Part shown: positions 45,268 to 53,446 of the stretch, piece by piece
Layout of the letters: each line of letters begins with the position of its first letter
Position numbering within the stretch: position 1 is the stretch's first letter
Origin: Alteraurantiacibacter hainanensis
GTDB taxonomy: Bacteria; Pseudomonadota; Alphaproteobacteria; Sphingomonadales; Sphingomonadaceae
Assembly (NCBI RefSeq): GCF_036321025.1
Contig: NZ_JAZAPB010000001.1
Location: 992,001-1,056,000 of the forward strand
Length of the DNA: 64,000 nt
Reading direction: 5' to 3'
Made by a program: the position numbers and the translations under genes
The notes under the pieces: generated by a model
Database searches by the model: none
The model's input: only the letters and a program-made list of their open reading frames with translations
What the model was told of the DNA's origin: nothing

Positions 45268-46110
45268 ATGGCAGAACGCGATTCCAGCGCACGGAGCGCG
45301 CCCAGCGTATTCGCTCCGCACGACAAGCAGGATTACGGCGAAGATCCGAACGCCGTTCGCGATACGGATACCTATACCTCGGAATACATCCGCGGTTTCG
45401 TGGACAAGTGGGACGAGCTGATAGACTGGGACTCGCGCGCGAAGAGCGAGGGCCAGTTCTTCATCGACATGCTGCGCGCGAGGGGAAAGACCTCCGTCCT
45501 CGACGTCGCCACCGGCACCGGCTTCCATTCCGTGCAGCTGTTGAAAGCCGGGTTCGACGTGTCGTCCGCCGACGGTTCGGCTGAGATGCTGGCCAAGGCA
45601 TTCGACAACGGCGTGAAGAACGATGTCGTGATCAAGACCATCCACGCCGACTGGCGCTGGCTGAACAAGGACGTTCACGGCAAGTACGATGCGATCATCT
45701 GCCTCGGCAACAGCTTCACCCATATCCACGATGAAGACGACCGACGCCGAGCGCTTGCCGAATTCTATGCCGCGCTGAAGCACGATGGCATCCTGATCCT
45801 GGACCAGCGCAACTACGACACGATCCTGGACGACGGCTTCTCCACCAAGCACAAGTACTATTACTGCGGTGACCAGGTGACGGCGGAACCCGAATACGTC
45901 GACGAGGGGCTGGCCCGGTTCAAGTACACCTTCCCCGACGGGTCCACGCACAACCTGAACATGTTTCCCCTGCGCAAGAAGTACGTGCGCGACCTGCTGC
46001 ACGAGGCTGGCTTCCGCAAGATCACCACCTACGGCGACTTCCAGGAGGAAGGCGACGAGACCCACCCCGACTTCTTCATCCACATCGCGGAGAAGAGCTA
46101 TGACGGATGA
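45268..46110 (+). CDS. Glycine/sarcosine N-methyltransferase
   Basis: 280 aa, SAM-dependent methyltransferase. SAM motif I is VLDVATGTGFHSVQLLKAGFDV; FVDKWDELIDWDSRAKSEGQFF and ICLGNSFTHIHDEDDRRRAL are typical of GSMT enzymes of halophiles. It methylates glycine to sarcosine and then dimethylglycine, the first steps of betaine synthesis without choline. GAGAGGGGA precedes the ATG at 45268. It overlaps the next gene (SDMT) by 11 bp, so both form one unit. Confidence 0.9.
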   Translation: MAERDSSARSAPSVFAPHDKQDYGEDPNAVRDTDTYTSEYIRGFVDKWDELIDWDSRAKSEGQFFIDMLRARGKTSVLDVATGTGFHSVQLLKAGFDVSSADGSAEMLAKAFDNGVKNDVVIKTIHADWRWLNKDVHGKYDAIICLGNSFTHIHDEDDRRRALAEFYAALKHDGILILDQRNYDTILDDGFSTKHKYYYCGDQVTAEPEYVDEGLARFKYTFPDGSTHNLNMFPLRKKYVRDLLHEAGFRKITTYGDFQEEGDETHPDFFIHIAEKSYDG

Positions 46111-46930
46111 TGTGGCGCAGGGCGTCGCCACCGCACGCGACTACTACGATTCGGACGAGGCCGTCGGCTTCTACAGCCAGGTATGGGGCGGGGAGGACAT
46201 TCACGTCGGCCTCTATCACGATACCGACGATATCCGCGAGGCGAGCCAGCGCACGGTTCACGCCATGGCAGGGAAGTTGGCCCCGCTGGCAGGCAAGCGC
46301 GTGCTCGATCTGGGGTCCGGATACGGTGGCGCGGCGCGCGTGCTGGCCGGCGAATACGATGCGCGCGTGACCTGCCTCAACGTCGCCCAGGTGGAGAACG
46401 AGCGCAATCGCAAGCTGACCGCCGAAGCTGGCCTTGCCGACGCCATCGAGGTGATCGATGCCAGCTTCGACGACATGCCTCTAGGCGATGCGCAGTTCGA
46501 TGTCGCCTGGAGCCAGGACGCCATCCTGCACGCGCCGGATCGCGGCGCAGTGCTGGACGAGGTAGCCCGCGTGCTGAAGCCTGGCGCGCTGTTCGTCTTC
46601 ACCGATCCCATGCAGGCCGACGACCTGCAGGACAGGCAGGCCATGCAGCCCATCTACGACCGCATCCACCTGCCCGACCTCGCCTCCATCGGCTTCTACA
46701 GGTCACAGCTGGAGCAGCGCGGGTTCGAGACGGTCGAGATCGACGAGATGACCGACCAACTGGGCACACACTATCGCCGCGTGCGCGAGGACATGCTGGC
46801 CCGGCAGGACGAACTGGGTCTCTCCGACGAATTCGTGGAACGCATGTCCGAAGGGCTCGGCCACTGGGTGAACGGCGCTGCAGAGGGTCGCCTGAGCTGG
46901 GCGATCATGGTGTTCCGCAAGAAGGGCTGA
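46100..46930 (+). CDS. Sarcosine/dimethylglycine N-methyltransferase
   Basis: 276 aa. SAM motif VLDLGSGYGGAARVLAGEYD, then AWSQDAILHAPDRGAVLDEVARVLKPGA and the substrate part HYRRVREDMLARQDELGL. VWGGEDIHVGLYHDTDDIREAS at the N-terminus is the SDMT signature. It converts sarcosine and dimethylglycine to glycine betaine, a compatible solute. It overlaps GSMT, completing an apparent three-step betaine pathway. Convergent with ligI. Confidence 0.9.
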   Translation: MTDDVAQGVATARDYYDSDEAVGFYSQVWGGEDIHVGLYHDTDDIREASQRTVHAMAGKLAPLAGKRVLDLGSGYGGAARVLAGEYDARVTCLNVAQVENERNRKLTAEAGLADAIEVIDASFDDMPLGDAQFDVAWSQDAILHAPDRGAVLDEVARVLKPGALFVFTDPMQADDLQDRQAMQPIYDRIHLPDLASIGFYRSQLEQRGFETVEIDEMTDQLGTHYRRVREDMLARQDELGLSDEFVERMSEGLGHWVNGAAEGRLSWAIMVFRKKG

Positions 46931-46946
46931 CCCCCCCGGCGGCTTG

Positions 46947-47831
46947 CTAGTCTGCCCAGTAGAGCCGCATGGGGTTGTCCACCAGCAGCTTGCGCTGCAG
47001 TTCGGCGGAGGGGGCGATGCGCGGGATCATGTCCACCAGGTGCCCGTCATCGGGCACTTCGTCCTGCATGTTGGGATGCGGCCAGTCCGTTCCCCAGATG
47101 CAGCGATCGGGATAGTCCGCCACCAGCGGCGCCACGGCAGTCGCGAAATTGTCCCACGGATCGCCCTGTCCGCCTTCCTTGATCGCATCCAGCCGGTCCG
47201 GGCAGGTGGGTTTGAACCAGATGTCCTCCCGACTGTCGAGCAGGTCGCGGAAGGCGCGCATGTCCGGCCCGTCGGGCCCCTGCGTCACGTCGGGGCGCCC
47301 CATGTGGTCGATCACCACCGGCACCGGAATTTCCTGCACGAAGGATTCCATCTGCTCGAGGATGTCGGCCTCGAAATAGATTACCACGTGCCAGTCGCGC
47401 GGCAGGCGGTTGGCGACGGCCAGGAACTTGTCCTTGGGGGCGTTGTCCACCAGCCGCTTCAGGAAATTGAACCGCACGGCACGGATGCCGCCATCGTGGA
47501 GGGCGTCCAGCTCCTCGCGCGAAATGTCGGGATCGACCACGGCCACCCCGCGCGCCTTGCCCTCGGCCTTGGCGATGGCGTTCAGCGTGGCGGCGTTGTC
47601 GGTGCCGTGACAGCTGGCCTGGACGATCACGTTTCGCGAAAAGCCCAGGTGATCGCGCAGAGCGAAGAGCATTTCCGGCCCCGCGTCCTCGGGAATGTAC
47701 TTCGCCTTCGCACTGAAGGGGAACTGCGCCATCGGCCCGAACACGTGGCAGTGCGCGTCAACCGCGCCGGGCGGCGGGGTATAGGCAGGCTTCGACGGGC
47801 TGGGATGCCACGAGGTAATGCGATCAGACAT
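46947..47831 (-). CDS. ligI: 2-pyrone-4,6-dicarboxylate hydrolase
   Basis: 294 aa amidohydrolase. GAVDAHCHVFGPMAQFPFS has the HxH metal-type motif near residue 28; VVIDHMGRPDVTQGP and WGTDWPHPNMQDEVPDDG (Asp general base) are diagnostic of LigI. It hydrolyses PDC to oxalomesaconate in protocatechuate 4,5-cleavage without a metal ion. It is the last gene of the minus-strand lig operon and overlaps ligU by 8 bp. Length is as in Sphingobium sp. SYK-6. Confidence 0.95.
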   Translation of the reverse strand: MSDRITSWHPSPSKPAYTPPPGAVDAHCHVFGPMAQFPFSAKAKYIPEDAGPEMLFALRDHLGFSRNVIVQASCHGTDNAATLNAIAKAEGKARGVAVVDPDISREELDALHDGGIRAVRFNFLKRLVDNAPKDKFLAVANRLPRDWHVVIYFEADILEQMESFVQEIPVPVVIDHMGRPDVTQGPDGPDMRAFRDLLDSREDIWFKPTCPDRLDAIKEGGQGDPWDNFATAVAPLVADYPDRCIWGTDWPHPNMQDEVPDDGHLVDMIPRIAPSAELQRKLLVDNPMRLYWAD

Positions 47832-48897
47832 AGACTGTCCCGTCCATCAGTTTTCTTGCGGTGCGCAGCAACGCGGCGCTGGTGACGTCGCCATTCTCGT
47901 CGACCTTCATGACGCAGGTCGTCTCGCCGCTTGGATGTTCGATGCTCAGCGTCTTTTTCCGTCCATCGGGGATGTCGGCCACTTCGGCAGCGGGCGATCC
48001 TTCCACGAGGCAGGCTGTCGCCGCCGTGACAGCGCCCAGCACGCCGATGCTGGCGTGGGCGCGGTGGGGTATGAAGACGCGGGTGGTGACGGCGCCGCCA
48101 TGCTTCGGCGGGGCGACCAGTGTCATCTTGGGCACAGACTTCTCTTTCACGTCGCCTAGGTTCATCATCTTGCCGGCCGCCAGCCGGATCGCCTCGATCT
48201 TTTCGCGGATCGGCTTGAAGGCATCGGCCTCCAGCTCCTCGCGCGTCTCGTAGCCGGTTGCGCCGACGTCCTCCGCCTTGAAGACGATGCAGGGCATGCC
48301 GTTGTCGATCAGCGTGCAGCGCACGCCCTCGATCTCGTCCACCGCGTTGCCGGTGGGCAGGAGAGCGCCGCAGCTAGAGCCCGCCGTATCGCGGAATTCG
48401 ACCGGGATCGGCGCATGGCTGCCGGGCACGCCGTCGATCTTCGCATCGCCGTAGTAATTGACGTGCCGGCGGCCGATCTCGTCCGCAGGCGTCTGCACGC
48501 TGGCGACGGCGGTCTGTCCGGTGTTCTCCATGAAGATGGTGACGTCGGTCACGTCCGTGGTCGCTTCGACCAGCCCGCGCTCGATGGCGAAGGGGCCGAC
48601 GCCTGCAAGGATATTGCCGCAGTTCTGCGCGTCGGAGACGATGGCCTGGTCCACGAAGACCTGCAGGAACAGGTAATCGACGTCGCAGCCATCGCGCTCC
48701 GACTTCTTCACGACCGCCACCTTGCTGGTAAGCGGGTCCGCCCCGCCCATGCCGTCGATCTGGCGCGGATCGGGACTGCCCATCACGCCCAGCAGGAACT
48801 GGGCGCGCTCGTTCTCTTCGGCGGGGAGATCGGAGGCGAGGAAATAGCCGCCTTTCGACGTGCCCCCGCGCATCCACATGACCGGTGCCTGGTTCAT
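47824..48897 (-). CDS. ligU: 4-oxalomesaconate tautomerase (PrpF-like)
   Basis: 357 aa, diaminopimelate-epimerase-like PrpF fold. MWMRGGTSKGGYFLASDLP at the N-terminus and IPHRAHASIGVLGAVTAATACLVEGSPA near residue 270 are the LigU/GalD/PrpF hallmarks. It interconverts oxalomesaconate isomers before LigJ hydration. Corresponds in position to the gene between ligK and ligI in SYK-6. A 38-aa ORF separates it from ligK. Confidence 0.9.
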   Translation of the reverse strand: MNQAPVMWMRGGTSKGGYFLASDLPAEENERAQFLLGVMGSPDPRQIDGMGGADPLTSKVAVVKKSERDGCDVDYLFLQVFVDQAIVSDAQNCGNILAGVGPFAIERGLVEATTDVTDVTIFMENTGQTAVASVQTPADEIGRRHVNYYGDAKIDGVPGSHAPIPVEFRDTAGSSCGALLPTGNAVDEIEGVRCTLIDNGMPCIVFKAEDVGATGYETREELEADAFKPIREKIEAIRLAAGKMMNLGDVKEKSVPKMTLVAPPKHGGAVTTRVFIPHRAHASIGVLGAVTAATACLVEGSPAAEVADIPDGRKKTLSIEHPSGETTCVMKVDENGDVTSAALLRTARKLMDGTVYV

Positions 48898-48927
48898 TGC
48901 ATGAGGTCCTTCCTCAGTCTCGGTCGA

Positions 48928-49044
48928 TCAATTCAGCAGTTCCGCCGCGATCCATATCAGGAACAGCGCCAGTGCCATGCCCACCACATAGGTGGTGCAT
49001 GCAGTGGAAAGGACGGTCGGCAGATGGAGTTTCGGCCTGCTCAT
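48928..49044 (-). CDS. 38-aa membrane microprotein between ligK and ligU
   Basis: A 39-codon frame ending TGA with a basic start MSRPKLHLP, then a continuous hydrophobic helix (about 15-37, YVVGMALALFLIWIAAELLN). It starts 16 bp after the ligK stop and ends 30 bp before ligU, in the same direction and with no other gene in the gap. The predicted topology is a single-span bitopic protein. No clear Shine-Dalgarno is visible, so translation may depend on coupling with ligK. Unannotated in the pathway as I know it; real expression is unproven. Confidence 0.5.
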   Translation of the reverse strand: MSRPKLHLPTVLSTACTTYVVGMALALFLIWIAAELLN

Positions 49045-49060
49045 CGAGCACGTGTCGATC

Positions 49061-49732
49061 TCAGACCCACTTCAGCCCCATGTCCTTCAGCTTGTCGCGG
49101 AAGCCGTACATGTCGAGACCAAGCTCACCGCTTTCCAGCCGCTTGCGCTTCTCTTCCTCGTTGGCCTCGCGCGCCTGCGCCTTCTTCAGCACTTCCTCTG
49201 CATCCTCGCGCTTCGTCACGCACACGCCGTCGTCGTCGGCCACGATGATGTCGCCGGGGCGGATGAAGGCGCCCGCGCACACCACGTCGACGTTCACGCT
49301 GCCAAGGCTCGCCTTGATGGTGCCCTGCGCAAAAACGCGCTTCGACCACACGGGGAAATCCATTTCCTTCAGGTCGCGCACGTCGCGGATACCGGCGTCG
49401 ATGATGAGGCCCTTAACGCCGCGCGCCTGGGCGCTGGTCGCCAGCAGGTCGCCGAAATAGCCGTCCTCGCACGGGCTCGTCGGCGCGATTACCAGCACGT
49501 CGCCCTCGCGGCACTGCTCGATCGCGGCATGGACCATGTAGTTGTCGCCCGGCGGCACCGAAATCGTCACGGCCGAGCCGCCGATGCGCGCTCCCGGATA
49601 GATCGGGCGCATGTAGCTGGCGAGCAGGCCGGTGCGGCCCTGCGCCTCGTGCACTGTGGCGACGCCGCAGGCCCCCAGCGCGCTTACAGTCTGCGGATCG
49701 GCACGATCAATATTCTGGACGACGACACCCAT
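49061..49732 (-). CDS. ligK: 4-carboxy-4-hydroxy-2-oxoadipate aldolase
   Basis: 223 aa RraA-like class II aldolase. ACGVATVHEAQGRTGLL, PGDNYMVHAAIEQCREGDVLVI and GYFGDLLATSAQARGVKGLIIDAGIRD (metal/pyruvate site Arg-Asp) are the HMG/CHA aldolase signatures. It splits 4-carboxy-4-hydroxy-2-oxoadipate to pyruvate and oxaloacetate, ending the pathway. GAGAGGAGAA lies ahead of the ATG. It is the first gene of the minus-strand operon. Confidence 0.95.
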   Translation of the reverse strand: MGVVVQNIDRADPQTVSALGACGVATVHEAQGRTGLLASYMRPIYPGARIGGSAVTISVPPGDNYMVHAAIEQCREGDVLVIAPTSPCEDGYFGDLLATSAQARGVKGLIIDAGIRDVRDLKEMDFPVWSKRVFAQGTIKASLGSVNVDVVCAGAFIRPGDIIVADDDGVCVTKREDAEEVLKKAQAREANEEEKRKRLESGELGLDMYGFRDKLKDMGLKWV

Positions 49733-49776
49733 AGCTGGCGATTCTCCTCTCGGTATGCTTTTGCCCCGCGTGAACC

Positions 49777-49808
49777 CGCGACCCGTCCCTCGTCAAGGAG
49801 GGGTCGCG
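49777..49808. repeat. Long hairpin-forming inverted repeat near ligK promoter
   Basis: CGCGACCC (49777-49784) pairs with GGGTCGCG (49801-49808); TCC and GGA extend it inward. Lies 45-76 bp upstream of ligK, on the ligK side of the operator palindrome. Could be part of the ligK mRNA leader or a second regulator-binding dyad. Confidence 0.5.
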
Positions 49809-49821
49809 ACATCAGGCAAAC

Positions 49822-49840
49822 TTGTAAGTAACACTTACAA
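49822..49840. promoter_or_regulatory. Operator-like palindrome between the divergent lig operons
   Basis: TTGTAAGTAACACTTACAA, perfect 8-bp arms with a 3-bp centre. It sits 26 bp upstream of the plus-strand operon start (49866) and 90 bp upstream of ligK, the position expected for a shared operator. GntR/IclR/LysR-type dimers use such sites, but the class cannot be read from sequence. No regulator gene is adjacent. Confidence 0.7.
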
Positions 49841-49865
49841 TTGATAGGAGGCCGCGTCGAGAGCG

Positions 49866-50747
49866 ATGTCCGGACAAGATTCGAAAACGAAACCGCCCAA
49901 ATTGGCAATTATTGGCTTCGGGGAGGCCGGGGAGACCTTTGCGCGCGCCGCGGAATGGGATGGCGCGAAAGGTTGGGACATGCTCCCCGCCCGGCGGGAG
50001 GCGATGGCCGAAGCCGGAGTCGGCTCGGCCGAGCATTTCGACGACGTCCTGTCGAGCTGCGAGGCGGTGCTCTCGCTCGTCACCGCGGACCGCGCTCTGG
50101 ACGCCGCGCGCGAATATGCGCCCTACCTGCCGCAAGAAGCCTTCTGGTTCGACATGAACTCGGTCGCGCCCAAGACCAAGAAACTGGCCGCCGAGGCGAT
50201 CGAGGCCGTCAACGTGCGCTATGTCGACGTCGCCATCATGGCGCCGGTCGACGTCGGGCTGTCGGTGCCACTGCTGGTATCCGGGCCGATGGTGGACCAG
50301 GCCGTGGACATGCTGCGCGCCCTAGGCTTCACCGACGTGCGCGGCGTGGGCCGCGAGGTGGGCAAGGCCAGCGCGATCAAGCTGTGCCGCTCGATCATGG
50401 TGAAAGGCGTCGAGGCGCTGACCGCAGAGATGGTGCTGGCCGCGACCGAGGCGGGCGTGCTGGACGAGGTGCTCGACTCGCTCGATGCCAGCATGAAGCC
50501 GCAGAGCTGGGCCGACCGCGCCAACTATAACCTCGACCGGATGCTGCTGCACGGCGGCCGCCGCGCGGCAGAAATGATCGAGGCGGCGGAAATGTTGCGC
50601 GATCTGGGCGTTTCAGCAGCGATGAGCGACCAGACCGTGGCCTGGCATGCGCAGCTGGGCGGTCTGGAACTCAGGCCGGTGCCGAGCGGCCTCGCCGACA
50701 AACTGCAGGCCCTTCGCGCGACGGAGCCTTTCAAGGGAGAGAACTGA
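49866..50747 (+). CDS. DUF1932 NAD(P)-dependent 6-phosphogluconate-dehydrogenase-like protein
   Basis: 293 aa. Rossmann motif LAIIGFGEAGETFARAAEWDGA, a central DVAIMAPVDVGLSVPLLVSGP (analogous to the SGG substrate motif of the beta-hydroxyacid dehydrogenase family), the lysine helix VGKASAIKLCRSIMVKGVEAL, and a C-terminal DUF1932 region. Its substrate is not known. It begins the plus-strand lig operon, only 2 bp before ligJ, so a 4-oxo or hydroxy-acid intermediate is plausible. AGGAGG at 49846 is 14 nt from the ATG, rather far. Confidence 0.8.
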   Translation: MSGQDSKTKPPKLAIIGFGEAGETFARAAEWDGAKGWDMLPARREAMAEAGVGSAEHFDDVLSSCEAVLSLVTADRALDAAREYAPYLPQEAFWFDMNSVAPKTKKLAAEAIEAVNVRYVDVAIMAPVDVGLSVPLLVSGPMVDQAVDMLRALGFTDVRGVGREVGKASAIKLCRSIMVKGVEALTAEMVLAATEAGVLDEVLDSLDASMKPQSWADRANYNLDRMLLHGGRRAAEMIEAAEMLRDLGVSAAMSDQTVAWHAQLGGLELRPVPSGLADKLQALRATEPFKGEN

Positions 50748-50749
50748 CA

Positions 50750-51775
50750 ATGACGCTGATCATCGATTGTCACGGCCATTACACCACTGCCCCGCCGCAG
50801 CACGACGAGTGGCGTTCGCAGCAGGTGCAGGCCTGGAAGGACGGCGGCACGCCGCCACCCTATCCGGAGATCACGGACGACGAGATCCGCGAGACGATCG
50901 AGAGCAATCAGCTCAAGCTGATCAAGGAGCGCGGGGCGGACCTGACCATCTTTTCCCCCCGCGCCAGCCGCATGGCCCACCACGTGGGTGACCAGGGCGT
51001 GAGCGAGACCTGGTCGCAGCACTGCAACAACCTGATCTACCGCGTCACCCAGCTGTTTCCCGGCACCTTTGCCGGCGTGTGCATGCTGCCGCAGAGCCCG
51101 AAGGCGGACCTTGCCGCAAGCGTGAATGAACTGCGCCGCTGCGTGAACGAGCTGGACATGGTGGGCTGCAACCTCAACCCCGATCCGGGCGGCGGCCACT
51201 TCGAGCACCCGCCGCTGACCGACGAGTACTGGTTCCCGCTCTACGAGGAAATGTGCGAGCTGGACGTGCCCGGCATGATCCACGTCTCGGGCAGCTGCAA
51301 CCCGGCCATGCACGCGACCGGCGGGTTCTACCTCGCCGCCGACACGGTGGCCTTCATGCAGCTGATGGAAGGCGACCTGTTCGCCCGTTTCCCCAAGCTG
51401 CGCCTGATCATCCCGCACGGCGGCGGCGCGGTGCCGTTCCACTGGGGCCGCTACCGGGGCCTGGCGGACATGCTGAAGAAGCCGGCGCTCAGCGAATACA
51501 TCATGAACAACGTGTTCTTCGACACCTGCGTCTACCACCAGCCGGGCATCGACCTGCTGGCCGACGTGATCGAGAACAAGAATATCCTCTTCGGCAGCGA
51601 GATGGTGGGGGCGGTGCGCGGCATCGATCCGCAGACCGGCCATTATTTCGACGATACCAAGCGCTATGTTGATGCGCTGGATATCCCCGACGAGGAAAAA
51701 CACATGATTTTCGAGGGCAATGCGCGAAAGGTCTATCCCCGACTCGACGCCCAGCTGAAGGAGCGCGGGCTGTGA
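50750..51775 (+). CDS. ligJ: 4-oxalomesaconate hydratase
   Basis: 341 aa, identical length to SYK-6 LigJ. N-terminal DCHGHYTTAPPQHDEWR metal HxH motif, VGCNLNPDPGGGHFEHPPLTD, and LFGSEMVGAVRGIDP near the end. It hydrates 4-oxalomesaconate to 4-carboxy-4-hydroxy-2-oxoadipate, the LigK substrate. Its stop overlaps the next gene start (51772). Confidence 0.94.
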   Translation: MTLIIDCHGHYTTAPPQHDEWRSQQVQAWKDGGTPPPYPEITDDEIRETIESNQLKLIKERGADLTIFSPRASRMAHHVGDQGVSETWSQHCNNLIYRVTQLFPGTFAGVCMLPQSPKADLAASVNELRRCVNELDMVGCNLNPDPGGGHFEHPPLTDEYWFPLYEEMCELDVPGMIHVSGSCNPAMHATGGFYLAADTVAFMQLMEGDLFARFPKLRLIIPHGGGAVPFHWGRYRGLADMLKKPALSEYIMNNVFFDTCVYHQPGIDLLADVIENKNILFGSEMVGAVRGIDPQTGHYFDDTKRYVDALDIPDEEKHMIFEGNARKVYPRLDAQLKERGL

Positions 51776-52089
51776 GCGAACAGGCCTTCGTCGCGCAGGG
51801 TTTCGCAAAGTGCGAGAATCCCGAGAGGTATATCCAGCAGCTGGTGAAGCACTGGAGCCACAAGATGGCGGCCACCTACGACGAGGGCGACGGCATGGGC
51901 GCCTTTCCCTTCTCCGACGTGGAAAGCGCCGTGATGACGGCCAAGCCTGCGGGCATCGCCATCACCCTCACCACCGCGGAGCAGGAGCGCAACGAACACA
52001 TGCGCGGGGTGATCGAGCGTCACCTCGATCGCTTCGCCTTTCGCGAGGCCCCGCTGGAATACGAATGGAAAGATGCTGAGGAGGCCTGA
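51772..52089 (+). CDS. DUF2218 domain-containing protein
   Basis: 105 aa. KHWSHKMAATYDEGDGMGAFPF and ERHLDRFAFREAPLEYEW match DUF2218 (COG3553), small proteins found beside TonB receptor or metal-related genes. Function unknown. It overlaps the stop of ligJ at 51772-51775 and runs past the start of ligA region at 52091 without a gap, so it is part of the operon. It is not a known pathway enzyme. Confidence 0.8.
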   Translation: MSEQAFVAQGFAKCENPERYIQQLVKHWSHKMAATYDEGDGMGAFPFSDVESAVMTAKPAGIAITLTTAEQERNEHMRGVIERHLDRFAFREAPLEYEWKDAEEA

Positions 52090-52090
52090 C

Positions 52091-52513
52091 ATGACCGAGA
52101 AAAAGAAGGAACGGATCAACATCCACGAATACCTTGCCGAGATGGAGGACATCCCCGGCACGCGCGTGTTCACCGCCCAGCGGGCGCGCAAGGGCTATCA
52201 CCTCAACCAGTTCGCCATGAGCCTGATGAAGGCGGAAAACCGCGAACGCTTCCTGGCCGACGAGAAGGCCTATCTGGATGAGTGGAACATTTCCGAGGAA
52301 GCCAAGCAGGCGGTGATGGATCGCGACTACAACGCGATGATCGATCACGGCGGCAACATCTACTACCTCGCCAAGCTGTTCTCCACCGACAAGAAGAGCT
52401 TCCAGTTCGCCGCCGGTTCGATGACCGGGATGAGCCAGGAAGACTATGCCAAGATGATGCTGGAAGGCGGTCGCTCGCCCGAAGGCCAACGTTCGAAGAA
52501 GGGAGGCTACTGA
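52091..52513 (+). CDS. ligA: Protocatechuate 4,5-dioxygenase alpha subunit
   Basis: About 140 aa starting MTEKKKERINIHEYLAEMEDIPGTRVFTAQRARKGYHLN. The LigA helical domain: LNQFAMSLMKAENRERFLADE and MDRDYNAMIDHGGNIYYLAKL. It forms an alpha2beta2 enzyme with LigB. An in-frame ATG at 52073 exists, but it lies within the DUF2218 coding end; 52091 follows GCTGAGGAGGCCTGAC, a good ribosome-binding site. Followed immediately by ligB. Confidence 0.93.
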   Translation: MTEKKKERINIHEYLAEMEDIPGTRVFTAQRARKGYHLNQFAMSLMKAENRERFLADEKAYLDEWNISEEAKQAVMDRDYNAMIDHGGNIYYLAKLFSTDKKSFQFAAGSMTGMSQEDYAKMMLEGGRSPEGQRSKKGGY

Positions 52514-52514
52514 G

Positions 52515-53426
52515 ATGGCCCGCGTAACCACAGGAATCACCTCCAGCCACATTCCCGCACTCGGCGCGGCGATCGAGACCGGCAAGGCGAACGACGATTA
52601 CTGGGGCCCGGTGTTCAAGGGCTACCAGCCGATCAAGGATTGGATCGCCAAGCCGGAAAACATGCCCGACGTCATCGTGCTGGTGTACAACGATCACGCC
52701 TCGGCGTTCGATCAGAACATCATTCCCACCTTCGCCATCGGCTGTGCGGAAAAGTTCACGCCGGCCGACGAAGGCTGGGGCCCGCGCCCGGTGCCCGACG
52801 TGATCGGTCACCCCGACCTCGCCTGGCATATCGCGCAGAGCCTGATCCTCGACGATTTCGACATGTGCATCATGAACGACATGGACGTCGACCACGGCTG
52901 CACCATTCCGCTCACCATGATGTTCGGCGAACCGAAGGAATGGCCGTGCAAGGTCATCCCCTTCCCGGTGAACGTCGTCACCTATCCGCCTCCCTCGGGC
53001 GCGCGCTGCTATGCCCTTGGCGACAGCATCAGGGCCGCCGTTGAAAGCTTCCCGGAAGACCTCAACGTGCACGTGTGGGGCACGGGCGGCATGAGCCACC
53101 AGCTGCAGGGACCGCGGGCCGGCCTCATCAACAAGGAATTCGATCTCGACTTCATCGATCAGCTGATCAACGACCCCGAGGCGCTGAGCAAGAAGCCGCA
53201 TATCGAATACCTGCGCGAAGCAGGCAGCGAAGGTATCGAGCTGGTGATGTGGCTCATCATGCGCGGCGCCCTGCCGGACAAGGTGAGGGATCTCTACAAC
53301 TTCTACCACATCCCCGCCTCCAACACCGCGCTCGGCGCGCTGATCCTGCAGCCGGAAGAGACGGCGGGCGAACCGCTGGAACCCCGGCGCGTCCTGAGCG
53401 GCGGCAGCCTGGCCAATGTCGCCTGA
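52515..53426 (+). CDS. ligB: Protocatechuate 4,5-dioxygenase beta (catalytic) subunit
   Basis: 303 aa type II extradiol dioxygenase. All residues known from the SYK-6 structure are present at the same numbers: Fe ligands His12, His61 and Glu242, catalytic His195, and His127. It cleaves protocatechuate between C4 and C5 to 4-carboxy-2-hydroxymuconate-6-semialdehyde. Starts 1 bp after ligA. Strong hairpin follows. Confidence 0.97.
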   Translation: MARVTTGITSSHIPALGAAIETGKANDDYWGPVFKGYQPIKDWIAKPENMPDVIVLVYNDHASAFDQNIIPTFAIGCAEKFTPADEGWGPRPVPDVIGHPDLAWHIAQSLILDDFDMCIMNDMDVDHGCTIPLTMMFGEPKEWPCKVIPFPVNVVTYPPPSGARCYALGDSIRAAVESFPEDLNVHVWGTGGMSHQLQGPRAGLINKEFDLDFIDQLINDPEALSKKPHIEYLREAGSEGIELVMWLIMRGALPDKVRDLYNFYHIPASNTALGALILQPEETAGEPLEPRRVLSGGSLANVA

Positions 53427-53446
53427 CCGCCGAACCTGACACTGAC

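Noticed and set aside
51772..52513. LigA start at the in-frame ATG 52073
   Set aside because: It lies inside the DUF2218 coding end with no good ribosome-binding site; ATG 52091 has GAGGAGG upstream and matches LigA length.
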